This document shows, in pieces, positions 30,378 to 38,096 of a stretch of DNA of 39,198 bases (positions within the stretch are counted from its first letter, which is position 1; the number at the start of each line of letters is the position of its first letter). Below the pieces are notes generated by a model. That model was not told where the DNA came from and made no database searches. It saw nothing but the letters and a program-made list of their open reading frames with translations. The DNA is taken from NCBI RefSeq assembly GCF_002920635.1, contig NZ_PQSR01000070.1, forward strand, positions 1 through 39,198. Direction: 5' to 3'. Source of the DNA: Streptomyces sp. Ru72 (GTDB taxonomy: Bacteria; Actinomycetota; Actinomycetes; Streptomycetales; Streptomycetaceae). The position numbers were made by a program, and so were the translations under genes.

Positions 30378-31484
30378 TCATCCGGCGGTCAGAGTGGTCC
30401 ACTTCTGGTTGGAGCCGCCGTTGCAGTCCCACAGCACGAGCTGCGTTCCGTCGGTCGTGGAGGAGCCGGGATCGTCGAGGCAGCGGCCGGAGGCGGGGTT
30501 GCGGTAGCCGCCGTTGTAGGGCTGCCAGATCTGGTTGGCGCCGCCGTGGCAGGCCCAGATCTGCACCTTGGTGCCGTTGGCGGTGGCCCCGCCGGCGGCG
30601 TCCAGGCACTTGCCCATGGAGCGCAGCGTGCCGTCGGTGTAGAGCGACCAGAGCTGGTTGGCAGCGCCGTTGCAGCTCCAGATCTGGACGGCGGTCCCGT
30701 CGGCGGTGCCGGCGCCGTTGACGTCCATGCACTTGCCGGCGATGCCGGACTGCACGGGTGCGGGGGCGGGTGCGGGGTTCCTCAGCCACCCGGCGCTGTC
30801 CGCGGACTGGATGCCACGGTGGAAGGCGTCGGCCATCTTCTGGTAGCCCGAGTCGTTGGGGTGCAGTGCGTCGGCCAGGTCGGCCGTGGTCAGGCTGCTC
30901 ATGTCGACGTAGGCGACGTGCTTGCCCGCGGCCTGTGCGTCGCTCACGATCTGGGGGATGGCCTGGTTGTACGTGCCCCGCCACTGCTCCTCCGAGCTGT
31001 TGGTGGACACGACCAGGGAGGCCACGAGGACGGTAGCGTCGGGGACGTCGGCGGTGATCTGGTTGACCAGCGACCTCAGCCCGGCGATGGCGTCGTTGGG
31101 CCCAGAGGCCCCTATGAGGTCGTTGGTACCGATGTGCAGCGTCACGACGTTGGGCCGGTAGCGGGTCAGCGAGGCGTCGGCGAGTGCAGCGATCTCGTTG
31201 ATGTGGTATCCGGGGTGGCCTTCGTTGTCGGGGTCGGACATCGAACCGTTCCGTCCCGTGCCGACGAAGTCCAGCGGATGGCCGTCCGCCGCAAGCTCGT
31301 TCCACAGCGGACCCCGGTACCCGTTACCCGTACTGCTTCCCACCCCCCAGGTGATCGAGTCACCCAACGGCATGACCCGCAAGGGCGTGTTGGAGGCAGC
31401 GGAGGCAGGGGTCACACCTGCCGCCGTCACCCCGAGCGCGGCAGTGACAAGCGTGACCAGCTTCAGTATCCAAGTCCTTCTCAT
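30378..31484 (-). CDS. Secreted SGNH/GDSL hydrolase with C-terminal CBM13 (probable acetyl-xylan esterase type)
   Basis: This is a 368-residue secreted esterase. The start is ATG 31484, with GAGG at good spacing. The signal peptide (about residues 1-30) begins MRRTWILKLV and ends in ASA. The SGNH domain (about 34-225) has block I LGDSITWG with the nucleophile Ser, block III HIGTNDL with the oxyanion Asn, and block V DALHPNDSGY with the catalytic Asp and His. A Pro/Ala linker leads to a three-repeat ricin-type CBM13 (about 245-368) with KCMDVNG, CLDAAGG, CLDDPG and NQxW repeats. SGNH plus CBM13 is typical of CE3-like acetyl-xylan esterases and carbohydrate esterases. With the GH10-GH62 and GH62 enzymes here it completes a set for decorated xylan; deacetylation is inference. 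Confidence 0.92.
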   Translation of the reverse strand: MRRTWILKLVTLVTAALGVTAAGVTPASAASNTPLRVMPLGDSITWGVGSSTGNGYRGPLWNELAADGHPLDFVGTGRNGSMSDPDNEGHPGYHINEIAALADASLTRYRPNVVTLHIGTNDLIGASGPNDAIAGLRSLVNQITADVPDATVLVASLVVSTNSSEEQWRGTYNQAIPQIVSDAQAAGKHVAYVDMSSLTTADLADALHPNDSGYQKMADAFHRGIQSADSAGWLRNPAPAPAPVQSGIAGKCMDVNGAGTADGTAVQIWSCNGAANQLWSLYTDGTLRSMGKCLDAAGGATANGTKVQIWACHGGANQIWQPYNGGYRNPASGRCLDDPGSSTTDGTQLVLWDCNGGSNQKWTTLTAG

Positions 31485-32583
31485 GCAGGTGTCCTCTCTG
31501 CGGCTGAGTGCTGAATCAATGGAGCTGCCGCCATCCGTGTCAGCAACTCGGCCGTCGTGCCGTCCCGTTCGGCGTCGGCGACCGCCTGACGTACTGACAG
31601 AACGGCGTGAGTGGGGGGCCTCTTGCACTGTTGAGCGTTGACAACACCGAGCCTGTGCGGCGTCCCGTCTGCCCCGGCCCTCCTGTACCGAGCGGGTCGG
31701 CCCGAACCTGCCGCACAAGCGCACTCGTACAGATATCACGCTGATCCCCGCCTGGGACATCCCATGAATGCCAGAAATCGCGGACCGGTTGCACGGGGAC
31801 GAATTCTGCGTCGTTTCGTCCCACTGCCTTTGCTCCTACGGCTTGTTGGCCGCACCTTCCTCCTCGGTATCGGTCCGTGAACATCCCATGTGTGGTTGCG
31901 TGGGCTCGACACGCCGGTCGCGCCCTGTCCAGGGTCGGCTCCCCGTCGGGCTGGATCCGCACACTGCCCCGCCCACCCGCCTGCGCGGTAGCACCACGAA
32001 CCCTGTGGTGTCGTCAGCGGGCTATCCCACATACCGGTTGCGGCGCCTATGGAACCCTGCCGGTCGACGTTGAGACCCGCAGATCGGTGGACTTGTTAAA
32101 AGATCGCGCGACGGGCACGCTCGATGGCGTCCCGTCGAGTGGCGTAACAGCGATCACGATGAAAGTGCAGCTCGCGGGCGGGTTTGAAATCTCCGCCCAT
32201 CCGGGCGGACCTGACGTCATGTCAGCGGCATCCCATGGGTGGCACGGCGGTGTCAGCGTCGACGCGACCTTCATCGAGTTCGGACACCGCAGACTTCCGA
32301 CGCCGGCCACGACGGCCGCTCGGCGCTGATAGACAGTCAGGCCATTGTCAGCGCGGAGGTGGGCTGCTTGAGGGGTGATCTGCGGCTTCGCCTTGATCGC
32401 TGCTACACCACACGGACGACGGAGAGGGTCTCCACGCAGCGGCGCGGCGCCGCCCCTCGGAGAAGGCGGCCGGGCCAGGCGGGCGCCGAACTCGCTCGCC
32501 CTGGTGCCGCTCCGCGGCTGTCGACGCACCCGCAGCCCAGGTGGCCGCGGCCTGGGACTGCGCGGCCGGCGGCTGCTGGCTGA
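31485..32583. other. About 1.1 kb without a supported gene
   Basis: The stretch contains the SGNH promoter region (an inverted repeat TGTTG-N8-CAACA at 31629-31646 is present) and then mixed DNA. Around 32080-32200 the base composition drops toward AT and includes a TTA codon in the only open frame (RATGTLDGVPSSGVTAITMK), unlike neighbouring genes. This suggests foreign or decayed DNA. I recognise no family on either strand. Confidence 0.4.
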
Positions 32584-33306
32584 TCATTGCGCGGCGGCGG
32601 ACTCCGCGCGGGGAGGCGTTGGGTTGTCGCTGACCGTGGTCGGCTGATCGCGCCACAGCGAGATGCCCAAGCCGATCAAGGCCACTCCGGTCGGAACGGC
32701 CAACGGCCGGTTGAACGACTCCGGAAGTACCGCGAGCGCGACTGTGGCGACGGTGCCTGCGGCGAGGAGCGCCGCGGCCCACCGGGCGAGGACGCGCGCC
32801 CGGAACAACGCGATACCGAACAGGCACCCTCCCGCGAGATAACCGACGGAGCTGAGGACGAAGACGGTCTGCATGGCGCCGATGCCATGGGTTGCGGTGC
32901 CGCCGAAGGCGACGGCGAGGACGTCTGCGACGTATCCGGGCGCCGTGTGCGCCAGTGCGGGCAGAACAGCGGCGGCGACGACCTCGATGCTCAGCATGAG
33001 CAGGTAGCCGGCGGCGAACAACACGTAGCCGAGGAAGCCGAGAATACCGGTCTGCCGAACTTGACGCAGGTACATGCCGGTGATGCCGGCGAGCGCCAGC
33101 GCGGCCATGAGCGCCTTTGCCGTGCTGCGCACCGCCCAGTCGGTGGTGGTGACCGACGAGACGTCCATGGCTGGATGGTTGACCTGGACCCCGATGAACA
33201 GCACCCCCGCGATCGCGGCACAGATTCCGGCGGCCCGCGAAAGCCTCCTTGCGGTGGGCATTACGGGGGGCTGCTTCGTCCTGACGGGTCCTGACATCGC
33301 GCTCAT
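32584..33306 (-). CDS. Multi-pass membrane protein of unknown function, TetR-controlled
   Basis: This is a 240-residue integral membrane protein with about seven hydrophobic segments. The start is ATG 33306 (MSAMSGPVRTKQPP) with AAGGAG at good distance; the frame that continues to 34101 is antisense to the TetR gene. Segments include AAGICAAIAGVLFIGVQVNH, ALMAALALAGITGMYL, ILGFLGYVLFAAGYLLMLSI, VFVLSSVGYLAGGCLFGIAL and RWAAALLAAGTVATVALAVL. I recognise no transporter signature. The layout resembles the small DUF4386-like or uncharacterised membrane proteins that often lie divergent to a TetR gene. Two perfect operators in the gap indicate tight repression by that TetR, possibly in response to a membrane-active compound. 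Confidence 0.75.
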   Translation of the reverse strand: MSAMSGPVRTKQPPVMPTARRLSRAAGICAAIAGVLFIGVQVNHPAMDVSSVTTTDWAVRSTAKALMAALALAGITGMYLRQVRQTGILGFLGYVLFAAGYLLMLSIEVVAAAVLPALAHTAPGYVADVLAVAFGGTATHGIGAMQTVFVLSSVGYLAGGCLFGIALFRARVLARWAAALLAAGTVATVALAVLPESFNRPLAVPTGVALIGLGISLWRDQPTTVSDNPTPPRAESAAAQ

Positions 33307-33334
33307 GCCTTGCTCCTTCTGGGGTATGCGACAG

Positions 33335-33388
33335 AGGTGTACGCCGTACACCTTTAGTACGGCAAAGCTAGGTGTACTATGTACACCT
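33335..33388. promoter_or_regulatory. Two perfect 19-bp TetR operators AGGTGTAC-N3-GTACACCT
   Basis: Identical arms occur at 33335-33353 (centre GCC) and 33370-33388 (centre TAT), 35 bp centre to centre. They lie between the divergent membrane-protein and TetR start codons (33306 and 33427) and would cover both promoters. Confidence 0.8.
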
Positions 33389-33426
33389 GTCAAGGCTGGA
33401 CACCGGGCAGGAGGTGAAGGGCCCCC

Positions 33427-34158
33427 ATGCAGGACAACGCCGCAGCCGCCGGCCGGGACCGGCTCAACCGCGCCAAGGTGCTGCGCACCGCCGTTGAGTT
33501 GGCGGACGAGGGCGGCTTCGAGGCACTGACCATGCGCAGACTGGCCGCCCGACTCGGCGTCGTGCCCATGGCGCTCTACAAGCATGTGGCGGACAAGCGC
33601 GAGCTGCTCGACGGCATGGTCGACCTGGTCTTCGCCGAGGTCGGGGTGCCCGTCGACGCCGACTGGCGTACCACCATGCGCACACGCGCCTCGTCGATGC
33701 GGCAGGCTCTGCTCCGTCACCCGTGGGCGGTCGGCCGGATGGAGACGGGTACTCCAGGGCCGGCGAACCTGCACCACCACAACGCTGTGATGCGGTGCCT
33801 CCGCCGTGACGCAGGCTTTCCCTTCCGCATGGCCGTTCACGCGTACAACGTGATGGACGCCTACATCTACGGGTTCGCCCTCCAGGAGAAGACCCTCGCA
33901 GGCGATATCCCGGCGGAGGCGGCGCGACGACGAGAAGCCGTCGTCGACCGGCAACCGTCGGGGATCGACGACTACCCCTACCTTGCCGAGGTGGTCACGG
34001 AACTGGCGAAGACCGGGTTCGACTTCGCCGATGAGTTCGAGTTCGGGCTCGGCCTCATCCTCGACGGCCTCAGTCGCATGCATGAGCACGCCCCGGCGCA
34101 CACCTCTGACACGCCCGAGACAGGGCCGAACCCGCCGCGGCGGCCGTCAGCTCGGTGA
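33427..34158 (+). CDS. TetR-family transcriptional regulator with TetR_C_11-like domain
   Basis: This is a 243-residue TetR regulator. The start is ATG 33427, preceded by GGAGG. The N-terminal domain (about residues 12-60) reads LNRAKVLRTAVELADEGGFE, then ALTMRRLAARLGVVPMALYK and HVADKRELLDGMVDLVF. The MALYKHVADKxELLDGMVD sequence is characteristic of the large-C-terminal group, to which TetR itself belongs. The C-terminal half has DADWRTTMRTRASSMRQALL, HPWAVGRMETG and FALQEKTLAGDI, matching TetR_C_11-type ligand domains. It is divergent from the membrane protein gene with two 19-bp operators between them. The downstream ABC locus starts 113 bp after its stop and may or may not be co-regulated. 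Confidence 0.92.
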   Translation: MQDNAAAAGRDRLNRAKVLRTAVELADEGGFEALTMRRLAARLGVVPMALYKHVADKRELLDGMVDLVFAEVGVPVDADWRTTMRTRASSMRQALLRHPWAVGRMETGTPGPANLHHHNAVMRCLRRDAGFPFRMAVHAYNVMDAYIYGFALQEKTLAGDIPAEAARRREAVVDRQPSGIDDYPYLAEVVTELAKTGFDFADEFEFGLGLILDGLSRMHEHAPAHTSDTPETGPNPPRRPSAR

Positions 34159-34271
34159 CGCCGATCAGCTCGCGGCCACGTTTACGGCGCGACCTTCACT
34201 CGTGCGGGTCATCCAGCGGCTTCAGCTGCACTCTTGATCGTATGTGATGCCTAACCTTGCAGTGACTGCGA

Positions 34272-34925
34272 GTGGTCGGCGGCGAGTACGGGGCACGGCC
34301 GACGGGCCTGGGGGGTGCGGTGGAAGTCAGGGATGTGCGTCATGCGTACGGTCGTCGTGAGGTTCTGCGGGGGTTGGAGTTCGATCTGCGGCCTGGCGTG
34401 CTGGCGGGGATCGTCGGGGAGAACGGTGCGGGCAAATCGACGCTGTTGAAGATCTTGTCCGGCGAGCTGCGCCCGCAGCGTGGCACGGTCCGTCATGGAG
34501 GCGGTTTCGGCTACTGCCCGCAGGACGTGGTGATCAACGACGCTCTGACTGTGCGCCAGCATCTTGAGTTCTTCCGCGTCGCACGGGGGCTGCCGGATCT
34601 GCGGCATGCCGAGGCGGTCATGCAGGCGCTGCGGTTGTCGGAGTACGCCGATGAGCGTGCCGGTCGCCTCAGCGGCGGTACCCGTCAGAAGCTGAACCTG
34701 ACCCTGGCGCTGATGCATGACCCGCAGGTGCTGCTGCTGGACGAGCCCTACCAGGGTTTCGACTGGGACACCTACCAGCGCTTCTGGGACCTGGCGTCAC
34801 GGTTACGCGATGCGGGCCGCTCAGTCCTTGTCGTCTCGCATCTCGCCTATGACGCCGAACGCCTGGACGAGTTGTGGCGGCTTCAGGGCGGCGTCCTGCA
34901 TCCCGCAACGGCGGTGCCGGCATGA
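34272..34925 (+). CDS. ABC transporter ATPase subunit (ABC-2 exporter)
   Basis: This is a 217-residue ATPase that powers the adjacent ABC-2 permease. The conserved domain starts at VEVRDVRHAYGRREVLRGLE. GTG 34272 is the first start after an in-frame stop; GTG 34320, with a G-rich ribosome binding site, is an alternative that removes 16 residues. Motifs are Walker A GENGAGKST, Q-loop around FGYCPQDVVIND, signature LSGGTRQKLNLTLAL, Walker B VLLLDEPYQGFDWDTY, and H-loop VVSHLAYDAERL. The protein is short for the family but complete. Its TGA overlaps the ATG of the permease gene (ATGA), so the two subunits are translationally coupled. The position directly upstream of two isoprenoid enzymes suggests export of their product or resistance to it. 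Confidence 0.9.
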   Translation: MVGGEYGARPTGLGGAVEVRDVRHAYGRREVLRGLEFDLRPGVLAGIVGENGAGKSTLLKILSGELRPQRGTVRHGGGFGYCPQDVVINDALTVRQHLEFFRVARGLPDLRHAEAVMQALRLSEYADERAGRLSGGTRQKLNLTLALMHDPQVLLLDEPYQGFDWDTYQRFWDLASRLRDAGRSVLVVSHLAYDAERLDELWRLQGGVLHPATAVPA

Positions 34926-35764
34926 GGCGACACCTGCGCCTGTTCGTCACAGCAACCCGCTTCGACCTGGTCGAGCATGCCCGCAACCGGCTCGCCATGC
35001 TCCTGGTCGCCCTGTTCATACCCATCTGGATCAGCCTGGCTTACGCCGTCATCCCCAGTAGGCCCGTGGCCTTCAAGCTGCGCGCGACTGGCCGGCTCCT
35101 GACACCTGCAGGCAACCAGATCACCCAGATCACCGGCGCCATCAACGCCGTCACCCTGATCACCGGGTTCATGATGTTCGCCGTCACGTTCAACGGCGGA
35201 CGCTTCGACCGCCGACTGGCCATGGCCGGCTACCCCCGCATCCATCTCATCCTGGCCAAGACCACCTCCCTGACCCTGGCTTCCGGCGCCATCGCCACGT
35301 ATGCCGCCGCGGTGATCTGCGCTGCCTGGAGCCCGCGCCAACCCGTGCAGCTCGCCGCGGCCCTGTTCTGCGGAGCGATGACCTACGGGGCGCTCGGTGT
35401 CGTCTTCGGCTCCCTGCTGCGCCGGGAGGTGGAGGGCATGTTCGCCCTGGTCATGACCAGCATCGTCGATGTCGGCCTGCAAAACCCCCTGGCCAGCAGC
35501 GGCACGGGAAGCGCGGCCGTGCGATTCCTGCCCACCTACGGCACCATGCAGGCCGCCACCGCCGCAGGCTTCACCCACAAACCCCTGCTCGGCGATCTGG
35601 CCGTCCAGATCCTGTGGTTCGCCGGCGCCGCACTCCTGGGCCTGTTCGCCTTTCACCGCCGCACCAAAGACGCCCTCAGCACAAGACCACCCTTCCGTCT
35701 GCCGTGGCCCCCCAGGCAGCGACAACCTGCGCGCCCGGGCCAGGCCACGTCGACGCCCCGCTGA
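34922..35764 (+). CDS. ABC-2-type permease subunit
   Basis: This is a 280-residue membrane subunit of the ABC-2 exporter, with ATG 34922 overlapping the ATPase stop. About six hydrophobic segments are visible: RLAMLLVALFIPIWISLAYA, INAVTLITGFMMFAVTFNGG, LASGAIATYAAAVICAAW, AALFCGAMTYGALGVVFGSL, a segment in EGMFALVMTSIVDVGLQNPL, and LAVQILWFAGAALLGLFAFH. A long periplasmic loop between the first two (SRPVAFKLRATGRLLTPAGN) and the LLRREVEGMF element are typical of ABC-2 permeases for lipophilic substrates. The C-terminus is a basic Pro/Arg-rich tail. It is followed after 115 bp by the squalene/phytoene-synthase-family gene on the same strand. Confidence 0.88.
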   Translation: MRRHLRLFVTATRFDLVEHARNRLAMLLVALFIPIWISLAYAVIPSRPVAFKLRATGRLLTPAGNQITQITGAINAVTLITGFMMFAVTFNGGRFDRRLAMAGYPRIHLILAKTTSLTLASGAIATYAAAVICAAWSPRQPVQLAAALFCGAMTYGALGVVFGSLLRREVEGMFALVMTSIVDVGLQNPLASSGTGSAAVRFLPTYGTMQAATAAGFTHKPLLGDLAVQILWFAGAALLGLFAFHRRTKDALSTRPPFRLPWPPRQRQPARPGQATSTPR

Positions 35765-35841
35765 GCGACACCCCGCTGCGACGGCTCACGAGGGGCCGTA
35801 CGACGGACTGGTCGCGCCCTCGTCGCAGAGCGAAGCCCTGG

Positions 35842-35853
35842 CCCCGAAAGGGG
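35842..35853 (+). promoter_or_regulatory. CCCC-GAAA-GGGG hairpin before the PSY-like gene
   Basis: A 4-bp GC stem closed by a GAAA (GNRA) tetraloop lies 26 bp upstream of the start codon at 35880, in the only sizeable gap of the ABC-isoprenoid locus. It may stabilise or separate the downstream message; a promoter cannot be recognised. Confidence 0.3.
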
Positions 35854-35879
35854 ACCGGTCGAGCAGAAAAGGTTCACAG

Positions 35880-36776
35880 ATGCTGGTACGGCGATGGCTG
35901 GACGCGGCGGGTATCACTGATCCCGTCCTTCGGCACTGCTACACGGTGTGCGCGCGCGAGGTATCGGCTCTCGGCGGAGGGCGCGGCCGCTGGAGTGCCC
36001 TGCGCTCCGCGCCCGCATCGGCACGACCTCACACGGCGGCGCTGATGGCACACGGATGCCGTGCGGATGCCTGTGCGGACACCGGTCCGGCGCAGGACCG
36101 TCAGCGTCGGCTCGCCGAATTCGCGGAGACCACCTGGACAGCATTCGCCACCGGCGGCTCCCGCGATCCCGTCCTGCACGCCACGGTGCACACCTACCAA
36201 AGCCTCGGAATGCCACTGTCACTGATCGAGGACATGTTCACCGCGATGCAGCGCGACGTCGAGTTCCGCGACTTCGCCACCTACGAGGAACTGCGCCAGT
36301 GGGCCACGCAGATGACCGGCGGCCCCATGTACGGGGTCACCTGGGCCATGGCCGGCACCGAACTGACCCAAGCGCAACCGCTGGTGCATGAATTCGCCGA
36401 ACTCTGCCAGCTGACCGACGTGCTGTGCGACCTGTCGGAGGACCTCGACGACGGCCGCCTCTACCTCCCTCTCGACGACCTCGACCAGTTCGGGGTGCGC
36501 CCCGAGGACGTCAAGGCCAAACGGTGGACACCGCCCCTGGCCGATCTCATCGCGTTCGAAGCCACGCGCGTCACTGACCGGCTGCCCGTCCTGGCCGCTG
36601 AGCTGGACCACACCCCGGTCAGCCCCTTCACCCACGCACTGGTCGAGCTCTGCACGCTGCACGTGGCCGGCGTGCTGTCCGCAGGTCAGGACGTACTGAA
36701 CCGGCCGGTCCAGCCACCCATGGGCGACTTCCTCAACGTGTGGCGTCCCGTCATGCGTGCCGTCATCCCCTGCTGA
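35880..36776 (+). CDS. Squalene/phytoene-synthase-family enzyme (non-canonical)
   Basis: This 298-residue enzyme has the all-alpha head-to-head prenyltransferase fold. The start is ATG 35880 with AAAAGG at 7 nt; the long upstream frame is antisense-phase extension. Both Asp motifs are present as DxxxD: Asp63/Asp67 in RADACADTG and Asp180/Asp184 in LTDVLCDLSEDLDDGRLYLP, the last being the family hallmark (normally QLTNxxRDxxEDxxxGRxYLP). The region before the first motif (ALRSAPASARPHTAALMAHG) is divergent from classical squalene or phytoene synthases, which have an FxxATRLLP...YxxxRxxDD pattern. No carotenoid or hopanoid gene is nearby, so the product may be another linear or cyclic isoprenoid. 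It lies 18 bp upstream of a polyprenyl diphosphate synthase gene that would supply its substrate. Confidence 0.85.
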   Translation: MLVRRWLDAAGITDPVLRHCYTVCAREVSALGGGRGRWSALRSAPASARPHTAALMAHGCRADACADTGPAQDRQRRLAEFAETTWTAFATGGSRDPVLHATVHTYQSLGMPLSLIEDMFTAMQRDVEFRDFATYEELRQWATQMTGGPMYGVTWAMAGTELTQAQPLVHEFAELCQLTDVLCDLSEDLDDGRLYLPLDDLDQFGVRPEDVKAKRWTPPLADLIAFEATRVTDRLPVLAAELDHTPVSPFTHALVELCTLHVAGVLSAGQDVLNRPVQPPMGDFLNVWRPVMRAVIPC

Positions 36777-36794
36777 CCATCGAAAGGACGTGTC

Positions 36795-37769
36795 ATGCCC
36801 GTAGCCCTGACCTCAGCCGACGGTACACACATCCCGCCCGTGGAAGCCGAGCTGCTGCGCTGGGTGGGCAGCGGCGACAGCCTGCTGGAAGGGGCGTGCC
36901 TGGACGCCTTGTTCCCCCCGGGCAAGCTCCTTCGCCCCGTGCTGTGCATGGAGTCGGCCAAAGCCGTCGGCGGCACGGTCGACCAGGTGCTGGCTTTCGC
37001 GGCCGGTATCGAATGCCTGCATGTCGCCAGCCTTGTCCACGACGACATCGTCGACCAGGACCCGGTACGCCGCGGACGGGCCTCCACCGCCGAGCAGTAC
37101 GGCCTCGCCGAAGCCCTGATAACAGGCGACGGACTGTCGATGGCCGGAATGGTGGCCATGCTCAGCGGCGGTCCCGCCGAGCGTGTGCTGCAAGCAGCAC
37201 GGGTGACTGTCGAGGCCCTGCGACACATGTGCCGTGGCATCATGCGCGAAACCGAAGTCCGCGGCGACCTGACCTGCGGAGTGCCGACCGTCCTGGAGAT
37301 CATGCAAGCCAAGACCGCCGCCCTGACCGGCGTCGCCTGCCAGGCCGGGGCGATCCTGGCCGGAGCAACCCATGAGCAGCACCAGTCCCTGCGCCAGTAC
37401 GGAGAACAGCTCGGCATGGCCTTCCAGATCCGCGACGACCTGCTCCCCTACACCGCCGAGGATCAGGTCACCGGGAAGACAGCCACCAGCGATGTCGCCA
37501 ACCTGCAGCCCACCCTGCCCGTCCTGCTCGCCTACGAAGCCGCGGACGAGGCCGACCGCAACCGCCTGACCACCGTGTTCCGCGGCGGCACCGACCCCGT
37601 CACCGCACACAGGGACATCCTCGCCGTGCTGACACGCACCGACGCTCTCAACAAGGCGGCCCGGATGGCATCGTCCTGCGCCGAACAGGCACGCGCCGAA
37701 CTCACCGGCCTGCCGAACTCCACCCGGCTCGCGGAACTGGCCACATCAGCAGCCGACCGCCGGCGCTGA
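36795..37769 (+). CDS. Polyprenyl (GGPP/FPP-type) diphosphate synthase
   Basis: This 324-residue enzyme is a head-to-tail prenyl elongase supplying an all-trans prenyl diphosphate. The start is ATG 36795 (MPVALTSADGTHIPP), with GAAAGGA upstream. The fold order is PPGKLLRPVLCMESAKAVGG (allylic and IPP binding, KxxRP), then the first Asp-rich motif DDIVD (Asp83, Asp84, Asp87) in LVHDDIVDQDPVRRGRAST, a GDGLSMAG variant of the usual GDxLxA, KTAALTGVACQAGA, and the second motif FQIRDDLLPY (Asp214, Asp215). The last Asp of that second motif is replaced by Pro, followed by AEDQVTGKTATSD. Small residues before the first motif allow at least C20 products. It is the last gene of the ABC-PSY-IDS unit. 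Confidence 0.9.
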   Translation: MPVALTSADGTHIPPVEAELLRWVGSGDSLLEGACLDALFPPGKLLRPVLCMESAKAVGGTVDQVLAFAAGIECLHVASLVHDDIVDQDPVRRGRASTAEQYGLAEALITGDGLSMAGMVAMLSGGPAERVLQAARVTVEALRHMCRGIMRETEVRGDLTCGVPTVLEIMQAKTAALTGVACQAGAILAGATHEQHQSLRQYGEQLGMAFQIRDDLLPYTAEDQVTGKTATSDVANLQPTLPVLLAYEAADEADRNRLTTVFRGGTDPVTAHRDILAVLTRTDALNKAARMASSCAEQARAELTGLPNSTRLAELATSAADRRR

Positions 37770-38096
37770 CAGAGCGCCTGTGAGCCACGACTCGCCCAAG
37801 CCCCCTCGATGTCCACTGCCGCCCCCACACAACATCCGCAGGGGTTCGCAAAGGATCTGAACACAGCAACCCGACAGGCGACTGGGCTCGGGTGAACACT
37901 GCACACTCCTCTCCGGCTCGCCGACGATGGCATGGGTCGGCTTCCGCAGGGAAGTACTGCCTGGACCGGTCCCGGAGGTGATCCGACCCGGTGCTCGACC
38001 TGGCTTCTCCGAGCTACTGGGCACCTGTCGGTGCCCCGTCTGGCGGCGTACACGCGGATGCTCAGCTGTGGGTTCGCGCGATCGTGGGCAGCACCG
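37770..38096. other. Gene-free convergent intergenic region
   Basis: About 330 bp between two convergent genes. A plus-strand frame around 37990-38100 contains SVPRLAAYTRMLSCGFARSW, which looks protein-like but has no start or family that I recognise. I see no strong terminator. Confidence 0.35.

Noticed and set aside
32584..34101. 505-codon extension of the membrane protein
   Set aside because: The N-terminal 265 codons are antisense to the TetR gene and cross the operators; ATG 33306 has a proper ribosome binding site.
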